DNA of 64,000 nucleotides from Anaerolineaceae bacterium. Its GTDB lineage: Bacteria > Chloroflexota > Anaerolineae > Aggregatilineales > Phototrophicaceae. This document shows, piece after piece, positions 43,502 through 51,254 of the stretch. The stretch's first letter is position 1. Each line of letters starts with the position of its first letter. Location of the stretch: positions 62,001-126,000 of the forward strand of contig JACKCH010000019.1 in assembly GCA_020634115.1 (NCBI GenBank), read 5' to 3'. The notes beneath the pieces are model-generated. The model had not been told where the DNA came from, did no database searches, and saw nothing but the letters and a program-made list of their open reading frames with translations. The translations under genes and the position numbers were made by a program.

Positions 43502-43531
43502 GTATATCTCTTCGAGATATACCTATTCAAG
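43502..43531 (-). promoter_or_regulatory. padR promoter overlapped by palindromic operator
   Basis: Perfect palindrome GTATATCTC-ttc-GAGATATAC at 43502-43522. On the minus strand TTGAAT, 18 nt, TATACT forms a promoter whose spacer and -10 lie within the palindrome, placed about 35 nt before the padR start. Confidence 0.65.
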
Positions 43532-43656
43532 ACTCCTGGGATATAAAACGGTTGGTGCTAAGTACGAGTTTTACAACATGATCTGTTGCAAATTCAAATA
43601 AATTTCTATCAACAGTATAGCAGGAACGTTGTATTTCGTACAAGATACCCGGTCTG

Positions 43657-44178
43657 CTAGTTCGCTTCCGGCATACCCATTTCGATCCCGCGTACCCCTC
43701 GATCAATCTCCCAAGGATAGACGATATAAGCGTCCGTAATCGCACCGTAGAAGTCCGGTTCAGCGTTGTTGAAGAGCGAGCGATAGGGATTGTAATGAAA
43801 GACGCACGTAAACGGTTGCGCACCTGCAGCTTGCGCCCGACCCCGCACCGCTGTACTGGTACGGCCACTCCCCCATACATCATCCACAATCAGGGTGCGC
43901 CGTCCGTTCAGTAATTCGGCATTGGGGAATTGCAAGAATGACGGCCAGGCCATCAATCCGGCGGATTCAGTAGCCGGGAAGTCCACCGCAGCTGTGAGTA
44001 AATGCCGGATACTCAGCGCCTCCGCCAGCAGACCGCCGGGAATGACGCCACCACGCGTAATCATAATCATAGCGTCAAACAGTCCCGCGCTTTTGAGGGA
44101 GGGCAGCATAATGTCTACTAGTTTATCCACTTCCGACCAGGTCAATACTTCATGTCGCATTGGTCTTTGACTTGCCAT
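43657..44178 (-). CDS. Phosphoribosyltransferase (purine/xanthine type)
   Basis: 173 residues of the type I PRTase fold. The PRPP-binding loop is TLIVDDVWGSGRTSTAV; MITRGGVIPGGLLAEAL provides the upstream loop. C-terminal VYPWEIDRG resembles xanthine/hypoxanthine-guanine PRTases, where the hydrophobic-Pro-Trp-Glu segment contacts the base. It probably salvages a purine with PRPP; specificity is uncertain. Monocistronic, minus strand. Confidence 0.78.
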   Translation of the reverse strand: MASQRPMRHEVLTWSEVDKLVDIMLPSLKSAGLFDAMIMITRGGVIPGGLLAEALSIRHLLTAAVDFPATESAGLMAWPSFLQFPNAELLNGRRTLIVDDVWGSGRTSTAVRGRAQAAGAQPFTCVFHYNPYRSLFNNAEPDFYGAITDAYIVYPWEIDRGVRGIEMGMPEAN

Positions 44179-44303
44179 TGAATCATTCCCTTCGTAGTAA
44201 CTGCAATTATCAAAAACAAGAATTTCTATTGGAAACAGGATTATATGATTTGTGCTGGAACTGAAAATTGTACACCTGCTGTCCTGACTCGCAAGGTGTG
44301 GCT

Positions 44304-45242
44304 CTATCCATCTATTGCATAAATATCCTGATAGTAACCATCGGGTTCAGCCTCCGCGCCCAGTGCTTTGAGCGTGGCATCGGTTACCGCCAGCACCAGC
44401 GTCCGGTAACCTTCCCGATGACCCCAGTCCCGAATGGCGGTAAGTACCTGCCCAGGCAGTGGTTTGGGTGTCCAGCAGTAGACCTCAGCGCTACGTGGGG
44501 CGTAGAGTTGTTGGTGGATCAATACATAGGCTTCCTGTCCGGCGGCGGTCACGTACAGGCGGTTGGTAGGCCGCCTCTGGATTTCGGGAATCGCGGCCCA
44601 GGTGCGCGGCCAGAGTGTTTCCCAGTGCTGGCGGGCGCATTCCCATCGCCCCAATGACATATGCCAGCCATGAACCTGTGCCGGATTTGCATTGGGATGC
44701 TCGACAGACTTGTAAAATACCTGTCCGGTTTTAGCTGGCAGATTGATCCGATGAATACGGGTTAGTGGCTGCATCCCAAAAGCGCGGTAAAACTCAACTG
44801 ACTCATCATCATGGGCGATGATACTGGCTGTTACCCGCTGTACATCCACCACCGCCGCCTGTTTCAGGATATGTTGTGCCAGGGCTTTACAAACCGCCGG
44901 ATCGTTACTGACCAGGCTGGTCAGGTGCAGATGATTGCCGAAAGGGGCTGGCTCAACACTGTGAAAGGCTTCAGTATATCCCGCTAATTTATCCTCGTGA
45001 ATCGCCACCAGCGGAAATCCAGCCCCACGTAAAAGGTGGCTTAAGTGCAGCGCCCCGGTTTCAACACTCATCCAGGGGCCACCGTGCAACCAGCGTTCAT
45101 AGATCGTCAATTGCTCGTAAGCAACATCCTGCACTTCCCCGATGGTGTCCATTCGCTGCCACACTGGAATCCGGGAACGGAACAGGCTGCTGATCGCTTG
45201 GGTATCATCAAGGAGGGCAGGGCGAACGTGAATTTCTGCCAT
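44304..45242 (-). CDS. GNAT-family acetyltransferase-like protein
   Basis: 312 residues. The N-terminal half has GNAT character: RPALLDDTQAISSLFRSR, VAIHEDKLAGYTEAF, and DDESVEFYRAFGMQPLTRI, which resembles the acetyl-CoA-binding/C-terminal motif. The second half (from about 190, YVTAAGQEAYVLIHQQL ...) may be a second, degenerate GNAT unit. Substrate unknown. Own transcription unit. Confidence 0.65.
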   Translation of the reverse strand: MAEIHVRPALLDDTQAISSLFRSRIPVWQRMDTIGEVQDVAYEQLTIYERWLHGGPWMSVETGALHLSHLLRGAGFPLVAIHEDKLAGYTEAFHSVEPAPFGNHLHLTSLVSNDPAVCKALAQHILKQAAVVDVQRVTASIIAHDDESVEFYRAFGMQPLTRIHRINLPAKTGQVFYKSVEHPNANPAQVHGWHMSLGRWECARQHWETLWPRTWAAIPEIQRRPTNRLYVTAAGQEAYVLIHQQLYAPRSAEVYCWTPKPLPGQVLTAIRDWGHREGYRTLVLAVTDATLKALGAEAEPDGYYQDIYAIDG

Positions 45243-45304
45243 ATCGCGCTATACTTTCCTCTGTGTTGGTGATTTGCCTATTGTACCATTCCGGCCAATG
45301 ATGG

Positions 45305-45390
45305 CGAGTCGTCAGTTGTCAGCTTTCAGTAAAAGATAGCGCGATAGCCTGAAGCCTAAAATGCTAAAAAGCTAGAGGTCAGCAGCCAGC
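45305..45390. repeat. Degenerate TCAG-heptad repeat
   Basis: GTCGTCAGTTGTCAGCTTTC followed by a GCCTGAAGCCTAAAATG segment, a heptad-like TCAGnnn array of the type often scattered between genes. No coding potential seen. Confidence 0.4.
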
Positions 45391-45466
45391 GGCCCGCAAG
45401 GTATCGTATTCTCATACTAAATCGAGCATATTCGTCAATGCAATAAAGTTTAGAGGAGTGTGGAGT

Positions 45467-46522
45467 GTGACCCCGCAACTGAATTTTCACTTGAATGAGA
45501 CGGTTGATTTCCTGGTTAGTCTGCTGAACACGCCTAGTCCAACCGGGTACTATCAGGAGGCTATCGCGATTACCGAGGCAGCTTTTGCCCAATTGAATGT
45601 CCCCGGTCTGGAACTTGCCATCACCACTAAAGGCGCGTTAGTAGGGACGTGGCATGGTGACTCGGCAGAAGCGCCGCGCGGTATCACAGCGCATGTGGAT
45701 ACGCTGGGGCTGATGGTAAAGGAGATTAAAGGGAGTGGTCGTCTGAAAACAACTATGCTGGGCGGCTACGACTGGAATGCGGTCGAACTTGAAGGGGTGA
45801 CAGTGCGAACCTACGACGGTCGTCTGTACCGGGGGACAGTCGTCCCTGTGAATCCTAGTTTTCATGTCAACCGCGAAATTCCGAAAATGGAGCGTAAGGC
45901 CGAAACGATGGAAGTTCGTTTGGATGCGCGGACGACCAGTGCCGATGAGACCCGGAAACTGGGCATTGGGGTAGGGGACTTCATTTTTCTTGATCCGCGT
46001 GTTGAGTTGGGGGAAGCCGGTTTTATCCGGTCACGCCACCTGGATGACAAAGCGGGAGTTGCGGCGATTTACGCGGCGCTCTGGGCACTGAAGGACGCGG
46101 GGCTGCGCCCGGCTCAGGATACGACAATCCTGATCGCCAATTACGAGGAGGTCGGGCATGGGGGTTCTAACGGTTTCCCGCCCGGCATGGCGGAACTGCT
46201 GACGATTGATATGGGGGCGTTGGGAGACGGCCAGACCGGAGACGAGTTCTCGGTGAGTATCTGTGCCAAAGACAGCACCGGCCCTTATCACCCGCTGATG
46301 ATGAACAAACTGCGTCAACTGGCAGATGCCTACCACATCCCCTACCAGGTAGATATTTATCCGTATTATGGTTCGGATGGGTCGGCCTATTGGCGCGCCG
46401 GAGGCGAGGCGCGGGTTGGCCTGATTGGGCCGGGCGTGGATGCTTCCCATGCGTATGAACGCACTCACCAGGAGAGTGTCGAACATTCCGCGCACCTGAT
46501 CGCCCGCTGGCTGCTGGACTGA
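45467..46522 (+). CDS. M42-family metallo-aminopeptidase
   Basis: 351 residues. Metal-binding and catalytic positions visible: His and Asp in ITAHVDTLGLM, Asp in HLDDKAGVAAIY, the Glu pair in ANYEEVGHGGSNG, Asp in LTIDMGALGDG, and the last His in THQESVEHSAH. M42 enzymes are cytosolic, usually self-compartmentalised dodecamers removing N-terminal residues from peptides. GAGGAG at 45453-45458 supports the GTG at 45467 over one at 45458. Confidence 0.88.
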   Translation: MTPQLNFHLNETVDFLVSLLNTPSPTGYYQEAIAITEAAFAQLNVPGLELAITTKGALVGTWHGDSAEAPRGITAHVDTLGLMVKEIKGSGRLKTTMLGGYDWNAVELEGVTVRTYDGRLYRGTVVPVNPSFHVNREIPKMERKAETMEVRLDARTTSADETRKLGIGVGDFIFLDPRVELGEAGFIRSRHLDDKAGVAAIYAALWALKDAGLRPAQDTTILIANYEEVGHGGSNGFPPGMAELLTIDMGALGDGQTGDEFSVSICAKDSTGPYHPLMMNKLRQLADAYHIPYQVDIYPYYGSDGSAYWRAGGEARVGLIGPGVDASHAYERTHQESVEHSAHLIARWLLD

Positions 46523-46593
46523 GCAATATAGGCTGTGCGTTGCCTGGGCAGCTTTTGGTAGTGCTGCGCGATTCTTAATTAAAATCGCTTGGC

Positions 46594-47505
46594 CTAAAGA
46601 TGCGCGTAACGCTGCGCGTCTTCGATTCCCATTTGAGTGAAAATCGCTACGGCCTTACTTAAAAACGTATTGGCACTATCTTTGTGACCGAGATGATCGA
46701 GCAAGCGCGCTTCCTGTAGATAAGCATCCGCCACGCTGACTGAAGGCGATGTGGCTTCCAGAAGAGAAACCCCTTTTTCAAAGAAGGTTTTCGCGTTATT
46801 TTCTTCGCTGGTATGCAATGCCACGCGCCCTAATGCGAAGGTGGCTGATGCCTGTTCAACAGGGAGATTGAGCTGCTCTGTACGCTCTAATGCTTGCCGG
46901 GCAAAATCCTCAGCTTCCTCTGTATTTCCTTCATGTAAGGCGACCATGACCATGCAAATCTGGGCTTCAACGATGATGCGGGCATATTCGAGTGCATCTA
47001 TCTCCACCACCTTATCGGCTTGTTGGCTGATTTCCTGGAATAACTGTTTTGCATCCTGAAAACGAAACAGGTGGGTGAGTGTGGCAATTTTCCCTACAGA
47101 TAGGGCGAGATAAGCTCGTATATTACGCTCTATGGAATCGGTCAGTAGCTTGATACCCCGGTCATAGACAGTCAGTGCAGCCGTAAAGTCCCCCTGAACA
47201 CGAGAAATCACAGCGAGATTGCTCAGCGGCACCACCATCATTTGCTCTTGCCCTGCCGCTTCATGGAGTTGATATAGCTGCTGATAGGCTTCTTCCGCCT
47301 GATCGAGGTGGCCGGACATCAAATTCAGAGCGGCCATACAGTTAAGAACCCGGCGCTCCAATGTTGGCAGATTCAGCTTGTTCGCACGTTTCAGCATATC
47401 CTGGAGGGATTGCATGTCACGATCATAGTCATATTCAGATCGGATGATTCTCTGAAAGATTTTGGTCACGACTTGGGTGAGAATGGAATGCGGCTCGTCT
47501 GCCAT
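46594..47505 (-). CDS. TPR-repeat protein
   Basis: 303 residues, almost entirely helical with several tetratricopeptide-like units (AYQQLYQLHEAAGQEQMMVVP, FTAALTVYDRGIKLL, EEAEDFARQALERTEQL). Likely a protein-interaction scaffold. No DNA-binding or catalytic domain is present. Divergent from marC. Confidence 0.7.
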   Translation of the reverse strand: MADEPHSILTQVVTKIFQRIIRSEYDYDRDMQSLQDMLKRANKLNLPTLERRVLNCMAALNLMSGHLDQAEEAYQQLYQLHEAAGQEQMMVVPLSNLAVISRVQGDFTAALTVYDRGIKLLTDSIERNIRAYLALSVGKIATLTHLFRFQDAKQLFQEISQQADKVVEIDALEYARIIVEAQICMVMVALHEGNTEEAEDFARQALERTEQLNLPVEQASATFALGRVALHTSEENNAKTFFEKGVSLLEATSPSVSVADAYLQEARLLDHLGHKDSANTFLSKAVAIFTQMGIEDAQRYAHL

Positions 47506-47590
47506 TGGTGACTCCCTGATTTGCTAACGTGCAATATACTATCAATAATCATAGAAAATACAAACGAGTTATTGAGTATTATCGGTCATT

Positions 47591-47619
47591 TTGTATCGTC
47601 TTTGGCGGCTGGGTATGAT
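47591..47619 (+). promoter_or_regulatory. Promoter for marC
   Basis: TTGTAT, 17 nt, TATGAT; about 60 nt leader to the TTG start. Confidence 0.5.
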
Positions 47620-47680
47620 AATTAAAACCTGAAGATCAGGGTTCTGGAATCGGATAACCAGAAATAAAGGAGCCAATGCT

Positions 47681-48322
47681 TTGAATGACCCGCTTAATTT
47701 CGGTCTTCTGGCTTTTGCGTCACTGTTCACGATGATTAACCCGCTAGGTGTTGTACCGGTTTATGTTTCGATGACTGCTTCGCTTACCAAAGAGCAGGCA
47801 CGCCGTACCGCGCTCAAAGCTACTGTGACCGCCCTGGCGATCCTGGTCGTTTTCACGCTGACTGGGCAGTTGATTTTCCAGTTTTTCTCAATCTCGGTGA
47901 ACAGTTTGCGCGTGGTGGGCGGCGTGATTTTCTTCATCATGGGGTATGACATGCTTCAGGCACGCCTGAGCCGGACGAAACATGATGATGAACCATCCCA
48001 GACTTATGTGGAGGACATTGCCGTTACGCCGCTGGCAATTCCGATGATTTGTGGCCCCGGCGCGATTACCAGTGTGATTGTATTTGCTGGGGATGCGGTC
48101 ACGGTAGCACATCAGGCGGTACTGTTTGTCGTTATGGCTGGGGTGATGGTCATGACCTATGCCGCGCTGCGGGGGTCACAGCGCATCATGGATGTGATCG
48201 GAGAGAATGGCAACCGTGTGCTGATGCGTTTAATGGGACTGATCGTGATGGCGATCGCGGTGGAATTCTTCTTTGGTGGCCTCAAGCCGATTCTGCGGGA
48301 TATTTTTATGATTGGGGGCTAA
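47681..48322 (+). CDS. marC: MarC-family integral membrane protein
   Basis: 213 residues with six hydrophobic helices and the MarC pattern FTMINPLGVVPVYVSMT in helix 1, TPLAIPMICGPGAIT in the middle, and VLMRLMGLIVMAIAVEF near the end. The family (UPF0056) has no settled function. The TTG start at 47681 is selected by AAAGGAG eight nt upstream. It converges on pnp, sharing a terminator. Confidence 0.9.
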   Translation: MNDPLNFGLLAFASLFTMINPLGVVPVYVSMTASLTKEQARRTALKATVTALAILVVFTLTGQLIFQFFSISVNSLRVVGGVIFFIMGYDMLQARLSRTKHDDEPSQTYVEDIAVTPLAIPMICGPGAITSVIVFAGDAVTVAHQAVLFVVMAGVMVMTYAALRGSQRIMDVIGENGNRVLMRLMGLIVMAIAVEFFFGGLKPILRDIFMIGG

Positions 48323-48350
48323 ACGCGGCCTCTACTCAAACTATCCGCAC

Positions 48351-48387
48351 AAAAAAAGGGACATGAACCAACCATGTCCCTTTTGCT
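48351..48387. terminator. Bidirectional intrinsic terminator between marC and pnp
   Basis: AAAAGGGACATG, 7-nt loop, CATGTCCCTTTT. T-rich on both strands, with seven T on the minus strand, so it mainly terminates pnp. Confidence 0.88.
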
Positions 48388-48414
48388 TCGCTTCATTTTA
48401 TGGGGATTTCCGGT

Positions 48415-48545
48415 TTACCGGCGACCACCACGATCACCGCCGCGCCGATCACCACCACGCCGGTCGCCGCCACGCCGATCACCACCACGCCGGTCACCGC
48501 CACGTCCACCGCGATCGCCGCTGCGTCCGCCCCGGTCACGGCTGC
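48415..48545 (-). repeat. Coding repeats of the RGGD tail
   Basis: Near-perfect 15-bp units encode RRGGD about five times, flanked by RGG and RSGD variants, at the 3' end of pnp. Confidence 0.85.
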
Positions 48546-50679
48546 GAGCTTCTTCTGCCGTCCAGCCTTCCAGCACGGCCTGGCGACTCAGGCGCACTTT
48601 GCCGCCTTCATCTACATCCGTTACCATCACCATGATCTCATCACCCAGCTTGACTTCGCTTTCCACCGACTCGACGCGGTAGTCCGCTAACTGGGAGATG
48701 TGAACCATGCCTTCACGTCCTGGCAGGAATTCGACAAACGCGCCATAGGATTCGATGCGGGTGACACGCCCGGTATAGATGCGTCCTATCTCAGCATCTT
48801 CGGTCAGCGCCTGGATTTCCTCGACGGCCAGCGTCGCGGAGGGGCCATCAGCACAGGCAACGAACACCGTGCCATCTTCCTCAATATCAATCTTGGAGCC
48901 GGTACGTTCCTGAATGCTACGGATGATCTTGCCACCTGGGCCAATCACAGCACCAATCTTGTCCGGGTCAATCTTGATGGTGATAATACGTGGTGCGTAA
49001 TCACCAAGTTCGCTGCGCGGCTCAGCAATCGCGCCTTTCATCACTTCCAGGATTTGCATCCGGGCGGTCTTGGCCTGAGCCAGTGCTTTACGCATGATTT
49101 CCTCGGAAACGCCCTTGATCTTGATGTCCATTTGCAGGGCAGTGATTCCATTGACCGTTCCGGCGACCTTGAAGTCCATATCACCCAGGTGGTCTTCCAT
49201 ACCCTGGATGTCGGTCAGCACGGCGACGTTATCGCCTTCTTTGATAAGCCCCATCGCAATCCCGGCGACTGGGCGTGCGATCGGTACACCGGCATCCATG
49301 AGCGCCAGAGTACTACCGCACACACTCGCCATAGAGGTACTACCGTTGGAACTCATGACCTCGCTCACCAGGCGAATGGTGTAGGGGAATTCATCTTCCG
49401 CCGGAATCATGTTCCGCAGCGCTGTCTCGGCCAGCGCACCATGCCCGATTTCACGGCGTTTCGGGCCACGCAGCGGGTAAGTTTCGCCTGTACTATAGGG
49501 CGGGAAGTTATAGTGATGCAGGTAACGCTTGGTATCTTCTGGCGAAAGGCCGTCAAGCATCTGCGAGTCGCGGGGGGTTCCCAGGGTGGCAATCGTCAGA
49601 ACCTGCGTCTGCCCACGCTTGAACAACCCTGAACCATGTACACGGGGGATGAGACCGACTTCCGCTGACAGAGGGCGAATGGTGAAATAGTCACGTCCAT
49701 CGGGACGCACTCCATCCTCCACGATCCGGCGGCGCACTTCCTCTTTGATGACCTGCGAAAAAGCTTCACGAACATCACCCAGCTTAACCTGCTGCTCGGC
49801 GTCCGCGCTTTCCGCGTTTTTAGCTTCATATTCGCTGGTGAGTGCTTCCCGCACTACTTCCAGCGCCGCGTTACGCTCTTCGCGGTCTGTCTGCTCAACC
49901 ACAATCTGGCGTACCTGGCTGCGGGTCTTTTCCGCGACTTCAACGCCTAGTGCTTCGTCAATCTTGGTGGAGATGTATTCCGATTTTTCCTTGCCGATTT
50001 CAGCCCGGATAGACCGTTGTAGTTCAATGATCGGCTGAATCGCCTGATGCCCAAGCGTCAGCGCGCGGAGCATCGTCTCCTCATCCACCTCGGTTGCGCC
50101 GCATTCGACCATGTTGATCGAATCGGCAGTCCCCGCGATGCGCAAGTCGAGAATGCTGTTTTCCATTTCGCTGATGGTCGGGTTGACCACTAATTCGTCA
50201 TCAATCAGGCCGATTCTTACCCCTGCTACGGGCCCATCCCAGGGAATGTTGGAAATCATCAGCGCGGTGCTGGCGGCGATCATGCCCAGCATATCCACTT
50301 GATGTTCCTGGTCGTGGCTAAAGGCCGTCAGGATCACCTGCACTTCATTCCGCATGTTCTTCGGAAACAGCGGGCGCAGCGGGCGGTCAATCACGCGGGA
50401 AGCCAAAATCGCCTGTTCTGAAGGCCGCCCTTCACGGCGGAAGAAACTGCCGGGGATACGCCCCGCAGCATACATCTTCTCTTCAAAATCCACGCTCAGC
50501 GGGAAGAAATCAATACCCTCACGCGCGGTTTTGCTCATGGTTGTGGTGGCGAATACCATCGTCTCGCCTTCGGTCACGGTGACTGCGCCACCGGCCTGTT
50601 CCGCCAGCCGTCCGGTTTCAATGATGAGTTCGCTGTTGCCCAGCTTCACGGTATAACGATGAATGTTTGAATCCGACAT
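48415..50679 (-). CDS. pnp: Polynucleotide phosphorylase
   Basis: 754 residues. Two RNase PH domains (about 1-230 and 320-560; the second with FKRGQTQVLTIATLG and GSNGSTSMASVCGST-type motifs), KH domain with IGAVIGPGGKIIRSIQE (about 575), S1 domain with GAFVEFLPGREGMVHISQ (about 645), and an unusual basic tail of RGGDRRGGDRRGGD repeats over the last ~45 residues. It degrades RNA 3' to 5' with phosphate and can add tails. The tail may bind RNA or condense. Downstream of rpsO as in many bacteria. Its leader has a long hairpin. Confidence 0.97.
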   Translation of the reverse strand: MSDSNIHRYTVKLGNSELIIETGRLAEQAGGAVTVTEGETMVFATTTMSKTAREGIDFFPLSVDFEEKMYAAGRIPGSFFRREGRPSEQAILASRVIDRPLRPLFPKNMRNEVQVILTAFSHDQEHQVDMLGMIAASTALMISNIPWDGPVAGVRIGLIDDELVVNPTISEMENSILDLRIAGTADSINMVECGATEVDEETMLRALTLGHQAIQPIIELQRSIRAEIGKEKSEYISTKIDEALGVEVAEKTRSQVRQIVVEQTDREERNAALEVVREALTSEYEAKNAESADAEQQVKLGDVREAFSQVIKEEVRRRIVEDGVRPDGRDYFTIRPLSAEVGLIPRVHGSGLFKRGQTQVLTIATLGTPRDSQMLDGLSPEDTKRYLHHYNFPPYSTGETYPLRGPKRREIGHGALAETALRNMIPAEDEFPYTIRLVSEVMSSNGSTSMASVCGSTLALMDAGVPIARPVAGIAMGLIKEGDNVAVLTDIQGMEDHLGDMDFKVAGTVNGITALQMDIKIKGVSEEIMRKALAQAKTARMQILEVMKGAIAEPRSELGDYAPRIITIKIDPDKIGAVIGPGGKIIRSIQERTGSKIDIEEDGTVFVACADGPSATLAVEEIQALTEDAEIGRIYTGRVTRIESYGAFVEFLPGREGMVHISQLADYRVESVESEVKLGDEIMVMVTDVDEGGKVRLSRQAVLEGWTAEEARSRDRGGRSGDRGGRGGDRRGGDRRGGDRRGGDRRGGDRGGRR

Positions 50680-50709
50680 TTCACTCTCCTTCTGCTTGTG
50701 AAATATGCG

Positions 50710-50795
50710 AAATGCCCGGCAATCAGGGACTGGAAGGTGCTGCCAAAAAAGCCGCTTTTAGCCCCACTTTCCAATTCCTGCTCTGCCAGGCATTT
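50710..50795 (-). promoter_or_regulatory. Long hairpin in the rpsO-pnp intergenic leader
   Basis: An 86-bp imperfect hairpin. On the minus strand outer arms AAATGCCTGGC and GCCGGGCATTT, inner arms CAGGAATTGGAAAGTG and CACCTTCCAGTCCCTG. Position between rpsO and pnp parallels the RNase III-cleaved pnp leader of enterobacteria; a role in pnp autoregulation is inferred. Confidence 0.65.
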
Positions 50796-50856
50796 GCTAA
50801 AATCTGGATATTACCCCAGGTTTTGCCAAGTGCGATCTAATCGTATTTGCCAGCAC

Positions 50857-51126
50857 TCAGCGCCGCAGACCCAACCGCTGAATCAATTCCCGGTAGCTAT
50901 CCGGGTCTTTTTGACTCAGGTACTTCAGATGGCGGCGACGTTGACCGACGAGCTTGAGCAGACCGCGCCGTGAGTGTTCATCGTGTTTGTGGGTCCGCAG
51001 GTGGTCGGTGAGCTGTAAAATGCGTGATGTCAGGATGGCAACCTGGACTTCGGGTGACCCGGTATCGTTTTCGTGCCGGGCGTAATCCTGGATAATAATC
51101 TGTTTGGAATGCTTGTCTATCGGCAT
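50857..51126 (-). CDS. rpsO: Small ribosomal subunit protein uS15
   Basis: 89 residues. MPIDKHSKQIIIQDYARHEN, then DTGSPEVQVAILTSRI, LTDHLRTHKHDEHSRRGLL and VGQRRRHLKYL: complete S15. It binds 16S rRNA early in 30S assembly. The start at 51126 matches family length; the in-frame Met at 51138 is unlikely. Promoter and a leader hairpin upstream. Confidence 0.97.
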   Translation of the reverse strand: MPIDKHSKQIIIQDYARHENDTGSPEVQVAILTSRILQLTDHLRTHKHDEHSRRGLLKLVGQRRRHLKYLSQKDPDSYRELIQRLGLRR

Positions 51127-51159
51127 AACCGTCCTCACTAGGTTTATGGTGTGTCACCA

Positions 51160-51184
51160 GATGAGCCGGACAGCCTGGCTCATC
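51160..51184 (-). promoter_or_regulatory. Leader hairpin of rpsO
   Basis: GATGAGCC, 9-nt loop, GGCTCATC (perfect 8 bp) between the promoter and the rpsO start, no T-run. A candidate S15 autoregulatory site. Confidence 0.5.
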
Positions 51185-51204
51185 GGTCTATAAAGTTGAT
51201 GGGC

Positions 51205-51213
51205 ATTATAGCA
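51205..51213 (-). promoter_or_regulatory. Extended -10 element for rpsO
   Basis: TGCTATAAT on the minus strand, about 80 nt before the start codon. -35 weak. Confidence 0.55.
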
Positions 51214-51254
51214 GAACCACTTGGGGCTGCCAATGCTGAATCAAACCAGCCTGT

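Noticed and set aside
48415..48545. CRISPR-like array at the end of pnp
   Set aside because: The 15-bp repeats are contiguous, in frame and encode an RGGD tail. There are no spacers and no cas genes.
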